From: Acidobacteriaceae bacterium
Lineage (GTDB): Bacteria > Acidobacteriota > Terriglobia > Terriglobales > Acidobacteriaceae
DNA: 64,000 nt
Reading direction: 5' to 3'
Assembly (NCBI GenBank): GCA_003139095.1
Contig: PLHW01000069.1
Location: forward strand, 44,447-108,446
Both the position numbers and the translations under genes were made by a program. The notes beneath the pieces were generated by a model. It searched no databases. It was not told the origin of the DNA and saw only the letters and a program-made list of their open reading frames with translations. Each line of letters begins with the position of its first letter. The stretch's first letter is position 1. Shown here piece after piece: positions 45,707-53,453 of the stretch.

Positions 45707-46719
45707 GGATGGGCCGCCACGACCGCCAGCGCGGTTGTCATGCTTATGGCCGCATCGCCAGTGCGATACGCCGCAGCCTTCGCGGAACTGCCCGGTATAA
45801 ACAGGACGTCGCCTTTTACGAGAGGTATGTCCGGCGACTTGGCGTAGAGAATTTTCTTGAGCGGGATCGGAATCTCCTCGGTTCCATTCGGCGTCTGGCG
45901 CAGGATCTTGGTGTGATTCAACGATGCGGTGCGGTTGCTGCCTCCCGCCAGTGCCAGCGCTTTTAATACGCTCAGCGAATTGTCCTCGATCAGGAATCCG
46001 CTCGGATGCTGCACGTCGCCTACCACATAGACAATACCGGCGCGCGAAACCACGATCGTATCGCCCGGCAAGATGTCGATGTTGCTGTTCGTATCCTCGG
46101 CCAGATTCGCCGACAACTGGAGTGTGATCTTGTGCTCGGGATCGTCCCGATGCTCAATGGTGACGATGCGACCGGCCTTGTCGGTTAATCCACCGGCGGC
46201 CGAGATCATGTCAAACAGTCGGCGATCGCGAGCCACGGTGTAGGGTCCAGGATGATTTACCTCTCCAACTAACGTGACGGCCAGAGACGAGCTCTCTTCG
46301 ACGAAGATCGAAACGTGCGGATTGCGGACGAATCCTCCTGCCTCGAGCCTTTTCTGAATGACCGCTTGCGCCTCGTCGGCGGTCAGGTCGGCAATATGGA
46401 CATAGTCGATGAGAGGCAGATAAATATCGCCCGAGCCGCTGATGCGCGTCTTGGTGGAAAGATCGGGAACTCCGAATACGTTGATGTCGATCAAATCGCC
46501 GGCTCCCAATCGAACATTCGGATTCGGCAGCGGTGTACGGGACGCAGAGGACTGAGCGGCGAGCGTGGCAGCATCTTGCTTGGCCGTGTCGGTTGCCGGC
46601 GCGGCGATTCCATTGATCGGCGTCTGCGCCGTGGAGTAAACCGAAAAGCTCGTGCTGCATAAGAGCGCGATCAGTATTCGTGAGGTTCGCGGGAGGAAGC
46701 GGCAATTCCACACCGGCAT
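45703..46719 (-). CDS. Polysaccharide export protein (Wza-like, SLBB domains)
   Basis: A 338-residue protein with an N-terminal signal peptide (ILIALLCSTSFSVYSTA), a Poly_export domain (about 68-155, from RLGAGDLIDINVFGVPDL) and SLBB-type domains (VTLVGEVNHPGPYTV; VYVVGDVQHPSGFLI). It should form or gate the outer-membrane exit of the polymer, the partner of the autokinase at 9891-12215. No lipobox Cys is seen after the signal, unlike E. coli Wza. The ATG has AGGAG 8 bp upstream. It is transcribed away from the initiating transferase gene. Confidence 0.9.
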   Translation of the reverse strand: MPVWNCRFLPRTSRILIALLCSTSFSVYSTAQTPINGIAAPATDTAKQDAATLAAQSSASRTPLPNPNVRLGAGDLIDINVFGVPDLSTKTRISGSGDIYLPLIDYVHIADLTADEAQAVIQKRLEAGGFVRNPHVSIFVEESSSLAVTLVGEVNHPGPYTVARDRRLFDMISAAGGLTDKAGRIVTIEHRDDPEHKITLQLSANLAEDTNSNIDILPGDTIVVSRAGIVYVVGDVQHPSGFLIEDNSLSVLKALALAGGSNRTASLNHTKILRQTPNGTEEIPIPLKKILYAKSPDIPLVKGDVLFIPGSSAKAAAYRTGDAAISMTTALAVVAAHP

Positions 46720-46844
46720 GCCAAAGCTCCTGGATGTCTGAGTGTGACGAGTTTAGCATGCAGATCGCCAACGGATCGCGCGCAGCACTTGGCATGATTG
46801 ATTCCCCAGACTCGGAAGAATCAACAGGCAACTTGCGATCTGTG

Positions 46845-46873
46845 TTGTTCCGACCGGGTGCTCGATTTATATT
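46845..46873 (+). promoter_or_regulatory. Candidate promoter of the initiating transferase gene
   Basis: TTGTTC and TATATT are separated by exactly 17 bp in the 269-bp divergent region between the export gene and the transferase gene. Its position supports the downstream TTG start at 46989. Confidence 0.4.
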
Positions 46874-46988
46874 GCGGGGAAACAAATCTGTAGATTTGCG
46901 CGTTGGTATTTCAACGGAACTCGCCGGAATTCGGTTTGCCGGCTGCGCATCGCTAAAACGCCGGTGGTTAGCCGGAAGGAAAGCCAGT

Positions 46989-48524
46989 TTGACGTTGCTG
47001 TTTTTTGGGCTGTTCATATTCTCGCTCGCCATCTCTTTCGCGGCCACCCGCGAAGTCCGGGACATAGCAAACCGCCGCGGTTGGGTTTTTGTTCCGCAGG
47101 GAGGAAGACATCTTCACCAGACGCCGCTGCCGCGGTTGGGCGGAGCTGCGATCTTCCTCGCATTTTCGTTGAGTCTGGTTCTTTGGCTGGCGCTCTCGCT
47201 CGTCTTTCCTCGTCTTCTCGCCGGAGTTTTTCCCACCACGCTTTTGCGGATTTATGTTCCTGCCTGCCTGGTTTTCTGTCTGGGCGTTTATGACGATCTT
47301 CACGGCGCAGGTCCGTATTTGAAGTTCATCGTGCAGGCGATCGCGGCGATCCTGCTTTTCGCAGGTGGCATGCGGGTTCTTGATGTGCCGCTGATCTTTC
47401 CTCACATTTTGCCTTGGTTCGTGGGATTGCCTTTGACCGTGCTTTGGGTGATGGCAGTTACGAACGCGTTCAACCTGATCGATGGACTGGATGGTCTTGC
47501 GGCTGGATCGGCATTGTTCTCAACTCTGGTGCTGTTCATTGTGGCGCTGGTCAATCAGTCGTGGCTGTGTTCGCTGATCGGCGTGACTTTGGCGGGTGCA
47601 ATTCTCGGATTCCTGCGGTTCAACTTCAATCCGGCGACCATCTTCCTGGGCGATTCCGGGAGCTTGTTTATCGGATTCATGCTCAGCGCTTTGGCTTTAG
47701 CGGGCGCGGAGAAAGCTCCTACGTTCGTGGCGGTTGCGATTCCGGTAGTCTCGTTTGGACTGCCAATCTTGGAAACTGCGCTCTCCATCGTGCGCCGGCT
47801 GATTAGTGGACGTCCGATTTTCACTGCCGATCGAGAGCATATTCACCATAAGCTGCTGCAACTCGGACTTTCACACCGGCAAGTTGTCATTGTTCTTTAC
47901 GCCGTCTCCGCAGTGTTTGCGATGCTCAGCCTTTTTCTGCTGTGGCCAACGGGAAGCACTTTGGGACTGGTGCTTGCAGTGGTGGGAACTGGAATCTGGC
48001 TGGGAGTGCAGCATCTGAACTACCTGGAATTTGGCGAACTGCGGCGAGTAGCGCAGCGAACTATTGAGCAGCGGCAGATTGTCATCAACAATCTTTCAGT
48101 GCGGCGTGCAATTGAGGAGCTTAAGGCGACAAGCAGTTTCGACGAGGTGCGGAACATTCTGGTAGCGGCATTTGAGGGCAACGATTTCGATGCCTTCGAA
48201 CTGCGGGCAACGCCGCCGCTTGACAGCCAGTTTGTCGAGCCCGAGCACCGACTGTGTTGGAGCAAGTTTCCCCGCATTTTGGCGATCTCCAGCGATCCCT
48301 CGTGGAAGCTGACTCTCGATCTGGTTACGACGGCGAATCGTGCGGGAGGTTCGCTCGTGATTTACCGCAACTACAGCAATCGAGACCTACAATTGGACGT
48401 GAACCTTCTGACGTCGCAATTTCCGGTCGCGTTGGCCGATGCGCTGGATCGCGCATGGGCGATTCCGGAGACGCTGATTGCGGCTCAACCAGGCAATTTG
48501 GCCTCTTACGCGGCGCACGCTTAA
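46989..48524 (+). CDS. WecA/MraY-type polyprenyl-phosphate sugar-1-phosphate transferase with C-terminal extension
   Basis: A 511-residue membrane enzyme of the glycosyltransferase-4/MraY family, which loads the first sugar phosphate on undecaprenyl phosphate. Motifs: PRLGGAAIF, VYDDLHGAGP, TNAFNLIDGLDGLAAG, FLGDSGSLFIGF and REHIHHKLLQLGLSHRQ. After the last helix (about residue 345) there is an extra soluble domain of some 165 residues (from LNYLEFGELRRVAQRTIEQ) with no family recognised. TTG at 46989 is chosen because GGAAGGAAAG lies just before it and it directly precedes helix 1; in-frame ATGs at 46758 and 46794 would add a stretch overlapping a promoter. Confidence 0.85.
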   Translation: MTLLFFGLFIFSLAISFAATREVRDIANRRGWVFVPQGGRHLHQTPLPRLGGAAIFLAFSLSLVLWLALSLVFPRLLAGVFPTTLLRIYVPACLVFCLGVYDDLHGAGPYLKFIVQAIAAILLFAGGMRVLDVPLIFPHILPWFVGLPLTVLWVMAVTNAFNLIDGLDGLAAGSALFSTLVLFIVALVNQSWLCSLIGVTLAGAILGFLRFNFNPATIFLGDSGSLFIGFMLSALALAGAEKAPTFVAVAIPVVSFGLPILETALSIVRRLISGRPIFTADREHIHHKLLQLGLSHRQVVIVLYAVSAVFAMLSLFLLWPTGSTLGLVLAVVGTGIWLGVQHLNYLEFGELRRVAQRTIEQRQIVINNLSVRRAIEELKATSSFDEVRNILVAAFEGNDFDAFELRATPPLDSQFVEPEHRLCWSKFPRILAISSDPSWKLTLDLVTTANRAGGSLVIYRNYSNRDLQLDVNLLTSQFPVALADALDRAWAIPETLIAAQPGNLASYAAHA

Positions 48525-48649
48525 CGGCGAAAATCGCCGGAAGATCGCCCCCAGAGCGGGCTTTCGCCAGCACCGGTTTGTCTGTGACTAATCTCGTTTC
48601 CTACTCTTGACCTGTGCGCTAATATGGAAGCTTCATAGGTTAAGACTCT

Positions 48650-50446
48650 GTGGCAATGCCAGTTACAGCTGCGCGTCCTCCTCACGGAGAGCGACGACGA
48701 TGGATTCGTCAGAAGTTGCACACTCCTGTTTATGTCAGCTTCAATAGTCCTCAGTCTGGAACAGTCGTCGATCTGAGCGAACTGCTCGATCTGCACGAGA
48801 ACGGTTTTGCGGTTCAGACTGCGATTCCATCCGAGCGAGAAGGGAATGATCGGCTGGAAGTGAATCGCGCGGTCACGATTTGCCTCGATCTGCCGGAAAC
48901 CGGGAAGTATGTTCATGGCAGCGGTCAAGTGATGTGGACCGATGACAGCGGACGCGTTGGAGTTCGCTTCACCTTTCTCCCCGATGCATCGCGGCAGATT
49001 CTGAAGGAATGGCTGTTCGCGAACCTGTTGGTTGCATCGACGAATCATGCGGCGCGCGCGAGTCAACTTGCGCGGCGGGCAGAAGAAGCGGGAGATTCCC
49101 CTGCGGTGGAGGTTGCAACGCCGAGTTCGACAGCGAGTCGAACGGCGATTCAAGAGGCGATTCCGGAACTTGTGCCGAAGCTTGTGGCGAGTTCCGCGGC
49201 GGTTCGAGAGCGAGATGAACTGCGCGCGGCTTTGGACGATCTGCGACGCGAGATCCACGATATTGGAGAACGTGCCGAAGCGCGCGAAGACGGCGAGACT
49301 GCCAATGCGAATGCCGTATTACAGTTGATCACCGAGAAAGCAGCGGAGCTTACGGGCGCTTCTGGAGCGGCCATCGCGCTGCTCACGGAGAACAGGATTG
49401 TGTGCCGAGCTTCGCTTGGAGAACCAACTCCGCCGCTGAACTCCGAAGTGGATGTTCGAGCGGGATTGTCGGGAGAATGCATTCGCAGCGGAAGGATTGT
49501 TAGGTGCGAGGATCCGGAAACGGATTCGCGCGTCGATCCGGAAGTTTGCCGAATGTTGGGAATCGGTTCGCTGATGGCCGCTCCAATTTTCAGCGATTTC
49601 CGGGTGGTTGGTTTGCTGGAGATATTTTTCCCTTATGCGCGCAGCTTCACGACGGAACAGGAAGATATTCTGGAACGGCTTGTGGAGTTTGTTCCCGCTG
49701 CAAAACCGAAGCTTGCCGAGAACAAAATTGAAGCGAAGATCGAAAACAGGAACGCGGTAGCGCCGCTCGAAGATCGCACAGCGAAACCAGAAGAAAGCAA
49801 TTCTCAGGCGCCGCTTCTGACGGAAGGCCTCGACGGCGCCGTGCCGGAAGAACCCCCGTCCAGCCGCCGATTTCCCGTCAGTCCTCTCGTGCTGCTCGCC
49901 ATCGGCGTGGCGGCGATTTTACTGGGCTACCTGCTTGCGCCGACGATCGAACGACACTGGCTGCAACCGGGGCAAACGGCGCAGAGCCTCAGAAAGCCTT
50001 CATCGAAGAACGCATCGGGGGCGGATGCGATAACCGATTCCGCGGGGAGAAATCGTGCATTCTCCGGCGAAGCGCTGCGCAAACTTGCCGACCAAGGCGA
50101 CGCGGAAGCGCAGTGGCAACTCGGCGTGCTCTATCACGACGGCGATTCGGTTCCCAAGGACGACGTGAAAGCCGTCGAATGGTTTCAGCGCGCGGCCGAA
50201 CAAGGCTACGTTCGCGCGGAATCGACGCTGGGCGCGTATTACTGGGCGGGACGCGGAGTTCCGCGGGATTTCTCCAAGGCTTACTTCTGGTCGCAACTTG
50301 CGCTGGCGCAGGGAGACGAGAACAGCAAGTCGCGGCTGGAAGGGCTTTCTGCGCAGATGACGCCATCGCAGGTTGCGAGCGCGCGTCAAATGGCGGAAAG
50401 CTGGCTGCGCGCGCACAACCAGCGGGCGAGCGCGAAAGCGAACTGA
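48650..50446 (+). CDS. PilZ-GAF-Sel1 multidomain membrane protein
   Basis: A 598-residue protein with domains in the order: PilZ-like (about 12-130, RxxxR at 16-20 but a degenerate DxSxxG: DLSELLD), a coiled-coil region, GAF (about 225-345, with ELTGASGAAIALLTENRIV), a charged linker, one membrane helix (about 411-430, VLLAIGVAAILLGYLLAP), then two Sel1 repeats (about 474-560; YHDGDSVPKDDVKAVEWF and YYWAGRGVPRDFSKAY). It may couple c-di-GMP or another small ligand inside the cell to Sel1-mediated protein contacts outside. GTG start at 48650; ATG at 48656 is an alternative. It lies 125 bp after the transferase gene. Confidence 0.83.
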   Translation: MAMPVTAARPPHGERRRWIRQKLHTPVYVSFNSPQSGTVVDLSELLDLHENGFAVQTAIPSEREGNDRLEVNRAVTICLDLPETGKYVHGSGQVMWTDDSGRVGVRFTFLPDASRQILKEWLFANLLVASTNHAARASQLARRAEEAGDSPAVEVATPSSTASRTAIQEAIPELVPKLVASSAAVRERDELRAALDDLRREIHDIGERAEAREDGETANANAVLQLITEKAAELTGASGAAIALLTENRIVCRASLGEPTPPLNSEVDVRAGLSGECIRSGRIVRCEDPETDSRVDPEVCRMLGIGSLMAAPIFSDFRVVGLLEIFFPYARSFTTEQEDILERLVEFVPAAKPKLAENKIEAKIENRNAVAPLEDRTAKPEESNSQAPLLTEGLDGAVPEEPPSSRRFPVSPLVLLAIGVAAILLGYLLAPTIERHWLQPGQTAQSLRKPSSKNASGADAITDSAGRNRAFSGEALRKLADQGDAEAQWQLGVLYHDGDSVPKDDVKAVEWFQRAAEQGYVRAESTLGAYYWAGRGVPRDFSKAYFWSQLALAQGDENSKSRLEGLSAQMTPSQVASARQMAESWLRAHNQRASAKAN

Positions 50447-50570
50447 CGCGAAATCCGAGCGCGGGTGCGCCGCGACGCTTTTTCCTCCTTTTACATCACC
50501 TCCCATACCGCAGATTTGAAATCCAGGCTCCCGGCGGTTAGTATTTCATCCGCTCCCAGGAGGAGGTCTC

Positions 50571-50714
50571 ATGCCGGTCAAACAACACAGTCACAAGCAT
50601 CCCGAAGTCGAACAGCGTGTGAAAGCACTCGAACAGAAAACCAAGAAGCTTGAGAAAGAACTGCTCCGCCTTCAAAACAAGTTGAAGACGCACGATCATC
50701 CCCACACTCACTGA
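50571..50714 (+). CDS. 47-residue His-rich coiled-coil small protein
   Basis: A short open frame with a very strong ribosome binding site (CCCAGGAGGAGGTCTC before ATG). The product begins MPVKQHSHKHPEVEQ and ends KTHDHPHTH, with a Lys/Glu/Leu-rich amphipathic helix between (VKALEQKTKKLEKELLRLQ, heptad pattern). Terminal His clusters suggest metal binding and the helix suggests dimerisation; both are inferences. The start of the frameshifted cupin gene is 15 bp downstream, so they may be co-transcribed. No known family was recognised. Confidence 0.68.
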   Translation: MPVKQHSHKHPEVEQRVKALEQKTKKLEKELLRLQNKLKTHDHPHTH

Positions 50715-50729
50715 GGATCATTCGAAAAC

Positions 50730-51138
50730 ATGACGAAGTTCAAGCTGACAGCAGTTGTGGTCTACGCCGCCGTGGCGTTCGGCGTCATTGCGGCACAGGA
50801 GCATGCAAGGCGTGAGCCGATGACTTTTGCGTTGGACTGTGCCGGGGGCGACTGCACACTGCTCAAGGGAGCCGCAGACGAGCGGGATGCGGGGCGGTTC
50901 TGTAAAGCTGAAGCCGGGTGAGAGCATAGGCTGGCACTCGACTTCGGGAAATGAGGAAGCCTTGGTGATACTGCACGGGAGTGGCGTCGCCAATGTCGAG
51001 GGACATCCCGATATGCCGCTCTTGGAGAAGATGCTGGCGTACATTCCACCTGCGACAAGGCACAACGTTACAAACACGGGGACGCAAGCGCTTGAATACG
51101 TCTGGGTGGTAGCGCCCACTGGCCCACCGCATAATTGA
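50730..51138 (+). pseudogene. Exported cupin protein gene with a +1 frameshift
   Basis: The first frame (from ATG 50730) encodes a signal peptide (KLTAVVVYAAVAFGVIAA) and the start of a cupin (FALDCAGGDCTLLK). The rest of the cupin (EPQTSGMRGGSVKLKPGES, then WHSTSGNEEALVILHGSG and YIPPATRHNVTNTG) continues in the next frame. Removing one G of the GGG at 50867-50869 would restore a protein of about 135 residues. His in GWHS and RHNV and Glu in NEE fit cupin metal ligands. Either a recent inactivation or a sequencing error. Confidence 0.72.
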
Positions 51139-51605
51139 CGAAATCAGCCACGCGATATTAGGTCAACTGACAGGGCCTAGTCGCCGTTAATGCCAGGTTG
51201 TGAAGTCTTCGCGATGTGGGGTTGTCGGCGAACGGCACGGGCATCCGGTCGCAGGCCCAGCACGCTGAGTTTTGCTAAGATTCCGACGCGGCCAGAAACA
51301 GCCTCATATTTTCTGCGTATGCAGGCCTGGCTGAAAGCCGGGCCCTGCGCAAGACCGTTTATGAGACCATTTCTACCGACCCTTCCGCTTGTCGCTTCTT
51401 TGTCTCGTCACTTCTTCTGCTTGTCACTTCCGGGGGTGACGAAGTGCACTGACGAAAGTTGCCGATTGGTATCTATTTAATTCGCACGACAATCCCCCCC
51501 CCAAAAACGAAAGGAAGACTCTTGACGAAAGAGATCCTCGGAGTACGTCTGGGAAATTCACTTTACCGAGGATCACAACAAGAACATGGGGATGATGGAG
51601 GAATT
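51139..51605 (+). other. Long intergenic region and leader of the first GloVer-repeat gene
   Basis: 467 bp without a convincing gene. Short open frames here have no ribosome binding site and no recognisable product. The downstream end is an AT-richer stretch (TATCTATTTAATTCG), a run of nine C residues, and then a hairpin. A transcribed leader is likely; no known riboswitch consensus was recognised. Confidence 0.5.
51533..51574 (+). promoter_or_regulatory. Leader hairpin upstream of the first GloVer-repeat gene
   Basis: A perfect 9-bp inverted repeat, GATCCTCGG and CCGAGGATC, separated by 24 bases. It ends 31 bp before the ATG, just upstream of the GGAGG ribosome binding site. It has no T run, so a role in mRNA stability or translation is more likely than termination. 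Confidence 0.45.
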
Positions 51606-53261
51606 ATGGATTCAGCGGGAGCGCATTTGCGAGAAACAGCACCGGGACTGCATTCACAAGGAACGATCGTTGGGACAGTGGGCGCTTGGAAGATTTCCGA
51701 TGAGCAGACGGGATTTGGCGCGAGGAAACTTGCTATGGGCGAGCCACACTTTGGCAGATTTTACGAATGGGCGGGAGCATGCGCTGTCCGCGGCGTTTTG
51801 ATGCTGGCTGTGGTTTTGGCGGTGCTGCTGATTTTTGCTCGCCCTGCGATGGGGCAGACGGAGAGCGTGCTTTACAACTTTTGCGCGGGCGGGGGCTTTT
51901 GCACTGACGGATCGACTCCGTGGGCCGGGCTCGTCTCGGACGCTGCCGGCAACCTCTATGGGACGACGCGGTGGGGCGGGCTGTGGGGAGGAGGAACCGT
52001 ATTTGAGCTTTCGCCGAACGGCAATGGAGGCTGGACAGAAACGGTGCTCCACAGCTTTACCGGTGGGGCGGACGGGGAACAACCGTGGGGTCCGGTGATG
52101 CTCGACAGCGCGGGAAACGTTTACGGGACTACAGCGGGCGGGGGCGCGGCTACCCTGGGCGTGGTGTTCGAACTGAGTCCGGCGGGCGGAAGCTGGACCG
52201 AGACCGTGCTCTACAACTTCTGCACGCAGAGCGGCTGCACGGACGGCGGAAATCCGTTGCGCGCCAACTTGATCATGGACGCGGCGGGCAATCTCTGCGG
52301 CATGAATTCGGCAGGCGTGTTCGAGCTGAGCCCGTCGGGCGGAGGCTGGACCGAACAAGTGATTTACAACGGTGGGGGCGACGCCAGACTGGGCGGGTTG
52401 ACGATGGATGCCGCCGGCAACATCTTCGGCACCACGACTACAGAAGTGTTCGAGCTGTCACCGAGCGGCGCGGGTGGCTGGAATGCGACGGTGATGCACA
52501 CCTTTGCCGGTGCTCCCGGAGATGGCAGCGACGCGGTGGGCCTTCCGACGCTCGACTCGTCCGGCAACCTTTACGGAACAACCATCCGCGGCGGTGCCAA
52601 GGACCACGGAACCGTCTATGAGCTGACGCCTGGAGAAAACGGAGAATGGACGGAGCAAATCCTGCATTCGTTTAAGGGCGGAACCGATGGCGCATATCCC
52701 TGGGGCGGGGTTGCGCTCGATGCGGGCGGGAACCTGTACGGCACTACGGCCAAGGGGGGCAAGGGCGGAACTGTGTTTGAGCTGGCGGCCCTGGGCAACT
52801 CCAACTACGAAGATACGATTCTGTGGGTTTTCAACGGAAAAGACGGAGCTTACCCGGCAGGCACTTTGATGCTGGACGGCGCGGGCAACCTCTACGGGAC
52901 GACCGGTTCGGGAGGAGCGCACCACAACCAGGGCGTAGTGTTCGAAGTGAGCGGTGTGCGTAAGGCGACCACGACGACGCTGATGTCCGCGCCGAATCCG
53001 TCGACCTATGGGGAGGCGGTGACGTTTACGGCGGTGATCAGTGGCAGGGGGGGCGAGCCACCGGATGGAGAAACGGTCACGTTCATGACGGGCAAGAAGA
53101 CGGTGCTGGGGACGGGGACGTTGAGCGGCGGCTCAGCGAACTTTACGAGCACGACGCTGAAGGTGGGCACGACGTCGGTTACGGCGGTGTACGGAGGGGA
53201 CGCAAACTTCTCCGGCAGCGCGTCGAACGTGGTGAAGCAGGTGGTGAAGAAGGCGAAGTGA
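51606..53261 (+). CDS. Secreted GloVer-repeat protein with C-terminal Ig-like domain
   Basis: A 551-residue protein. A long N-region precedes a signal/anchor helix (VRGVLMLAVVLAVLLIFA). Seven repeats follow, each with a core like GNLYGTT or a variant and FELSPxGxGGW, the choice-of-anchor GloVer type that is probably a beta-propeller. The last ~95 residues (from TTTTLMSAPNPSTYGEAVTF) are a bacterial Ig-like domain, common at the ends of surface adhesins. The ATG has GGAGG at 5 bp. A shorter paralogue follows. A function in surface adhesion or polymer binding is inferred. Confidence 0.85.
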   Translation: MDSAGAHLRETAPGLHSQGTIVGTVGAWKISDEQTGFGARKLAMGEPHFGRFYEWAGACAVRGVLMLAVVLAVLLIFARPAMGQTESVLYNFCAGGGFCTDGSTPWAGLVSDAAGNLYGTTRWGGLWGGGTVFELSPNGNGGWTETVLHSFTGGADGEQPWGPVMLDSAGNVYGTTAGGGAATLGVVFELSPAGGSWTETVLYNFCTQSGCTDGGNPLRANLIMDAAGNLCGMNSAGVFELSPSGGGWTEQVIYNGGGDARLGGLTMDAAGNIFGTTTTEVFELSPSGAGGWNATVMHTFAGAPGDGSDAVGLPTLDSSGNLYGTTIRGGAKDHGTVYELTPGENGEWTEQILHSFKGGTDGAYPWGGVALDAGGNLYGTTAKGGKGGTVFELAALGNSNYEDTILWVFNGKDGAYPAGTLMLDGAGNLYGTTGSGGAHHNQGVVFEVSGVRKATTTTLMSAPNPSTYGEAVTFTAVISGRGGEPPDGETVTFMTGKKTVLGTGTLSGGSANFTSTTLKVGTTSVTAVYGGDANFSGSASNVVKQVVKKAK

Positions 53262-53324
53262 GGCGGTTGTTTGTTGGCAGAAGCGGAGGAGGGTTGTTTC
53301 GAAGTTGAAAATAAAAGTCAAAAG

Positions 53325-53381
53325 CCCCACCCTAAACTTCGCAAAAAGCGCGACGTTTAAGGGTGGGGAACTCCCTTTTTT
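53325..53381 (+). terminator. Terminator after the first GloVer-repeat gene
   Basis: The arms CCCCACCCTAAAC and GTTTAAGGGTGGGG pair with a single bulged base and are followed by a T run a few bases later. It lies about 60 bp past the stop codon. Confidence 0.65.
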
Positions 53382-53385
53382 CCCG

Positions 53386-53406
53386 CTTCTCGAAAAGCGC
53401 GAGAAG
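53386..53406 (+). promoter_or_regulatory. Short hairpin in the leader of the second GloVer-repeat gene
   Basis: A 7-bp perfect stem, CTTCTCG and CGAGAAG, with a 7-base loop, about 47 bp before the ATG of the next gene. Like its upstream paralogue, this gene has a hairpin in front of its ribosome binding site. Confidence 0.35.
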
Positions 53407-53453
53407 TGAAGCACGGGCAAGGACAAACCTATTGAGCTCTCAAGGAGGGCATT

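Noticed and set aside
46680..46988. N-terminal extension of the WecA-like protein from upstream in-frame ATG codons
   Set aside because: It would overlap the divergent promoter region, has no family similarity, and a better ribosome binding site precedes the TTG at 46989.
51190..51480. 96-codon open frame upstream of the GloVer-repeat genes
   Set aside because: There is no ribosome binding site, no plausible domain, and composition unlike neighbouring genes; treated as intergenic.
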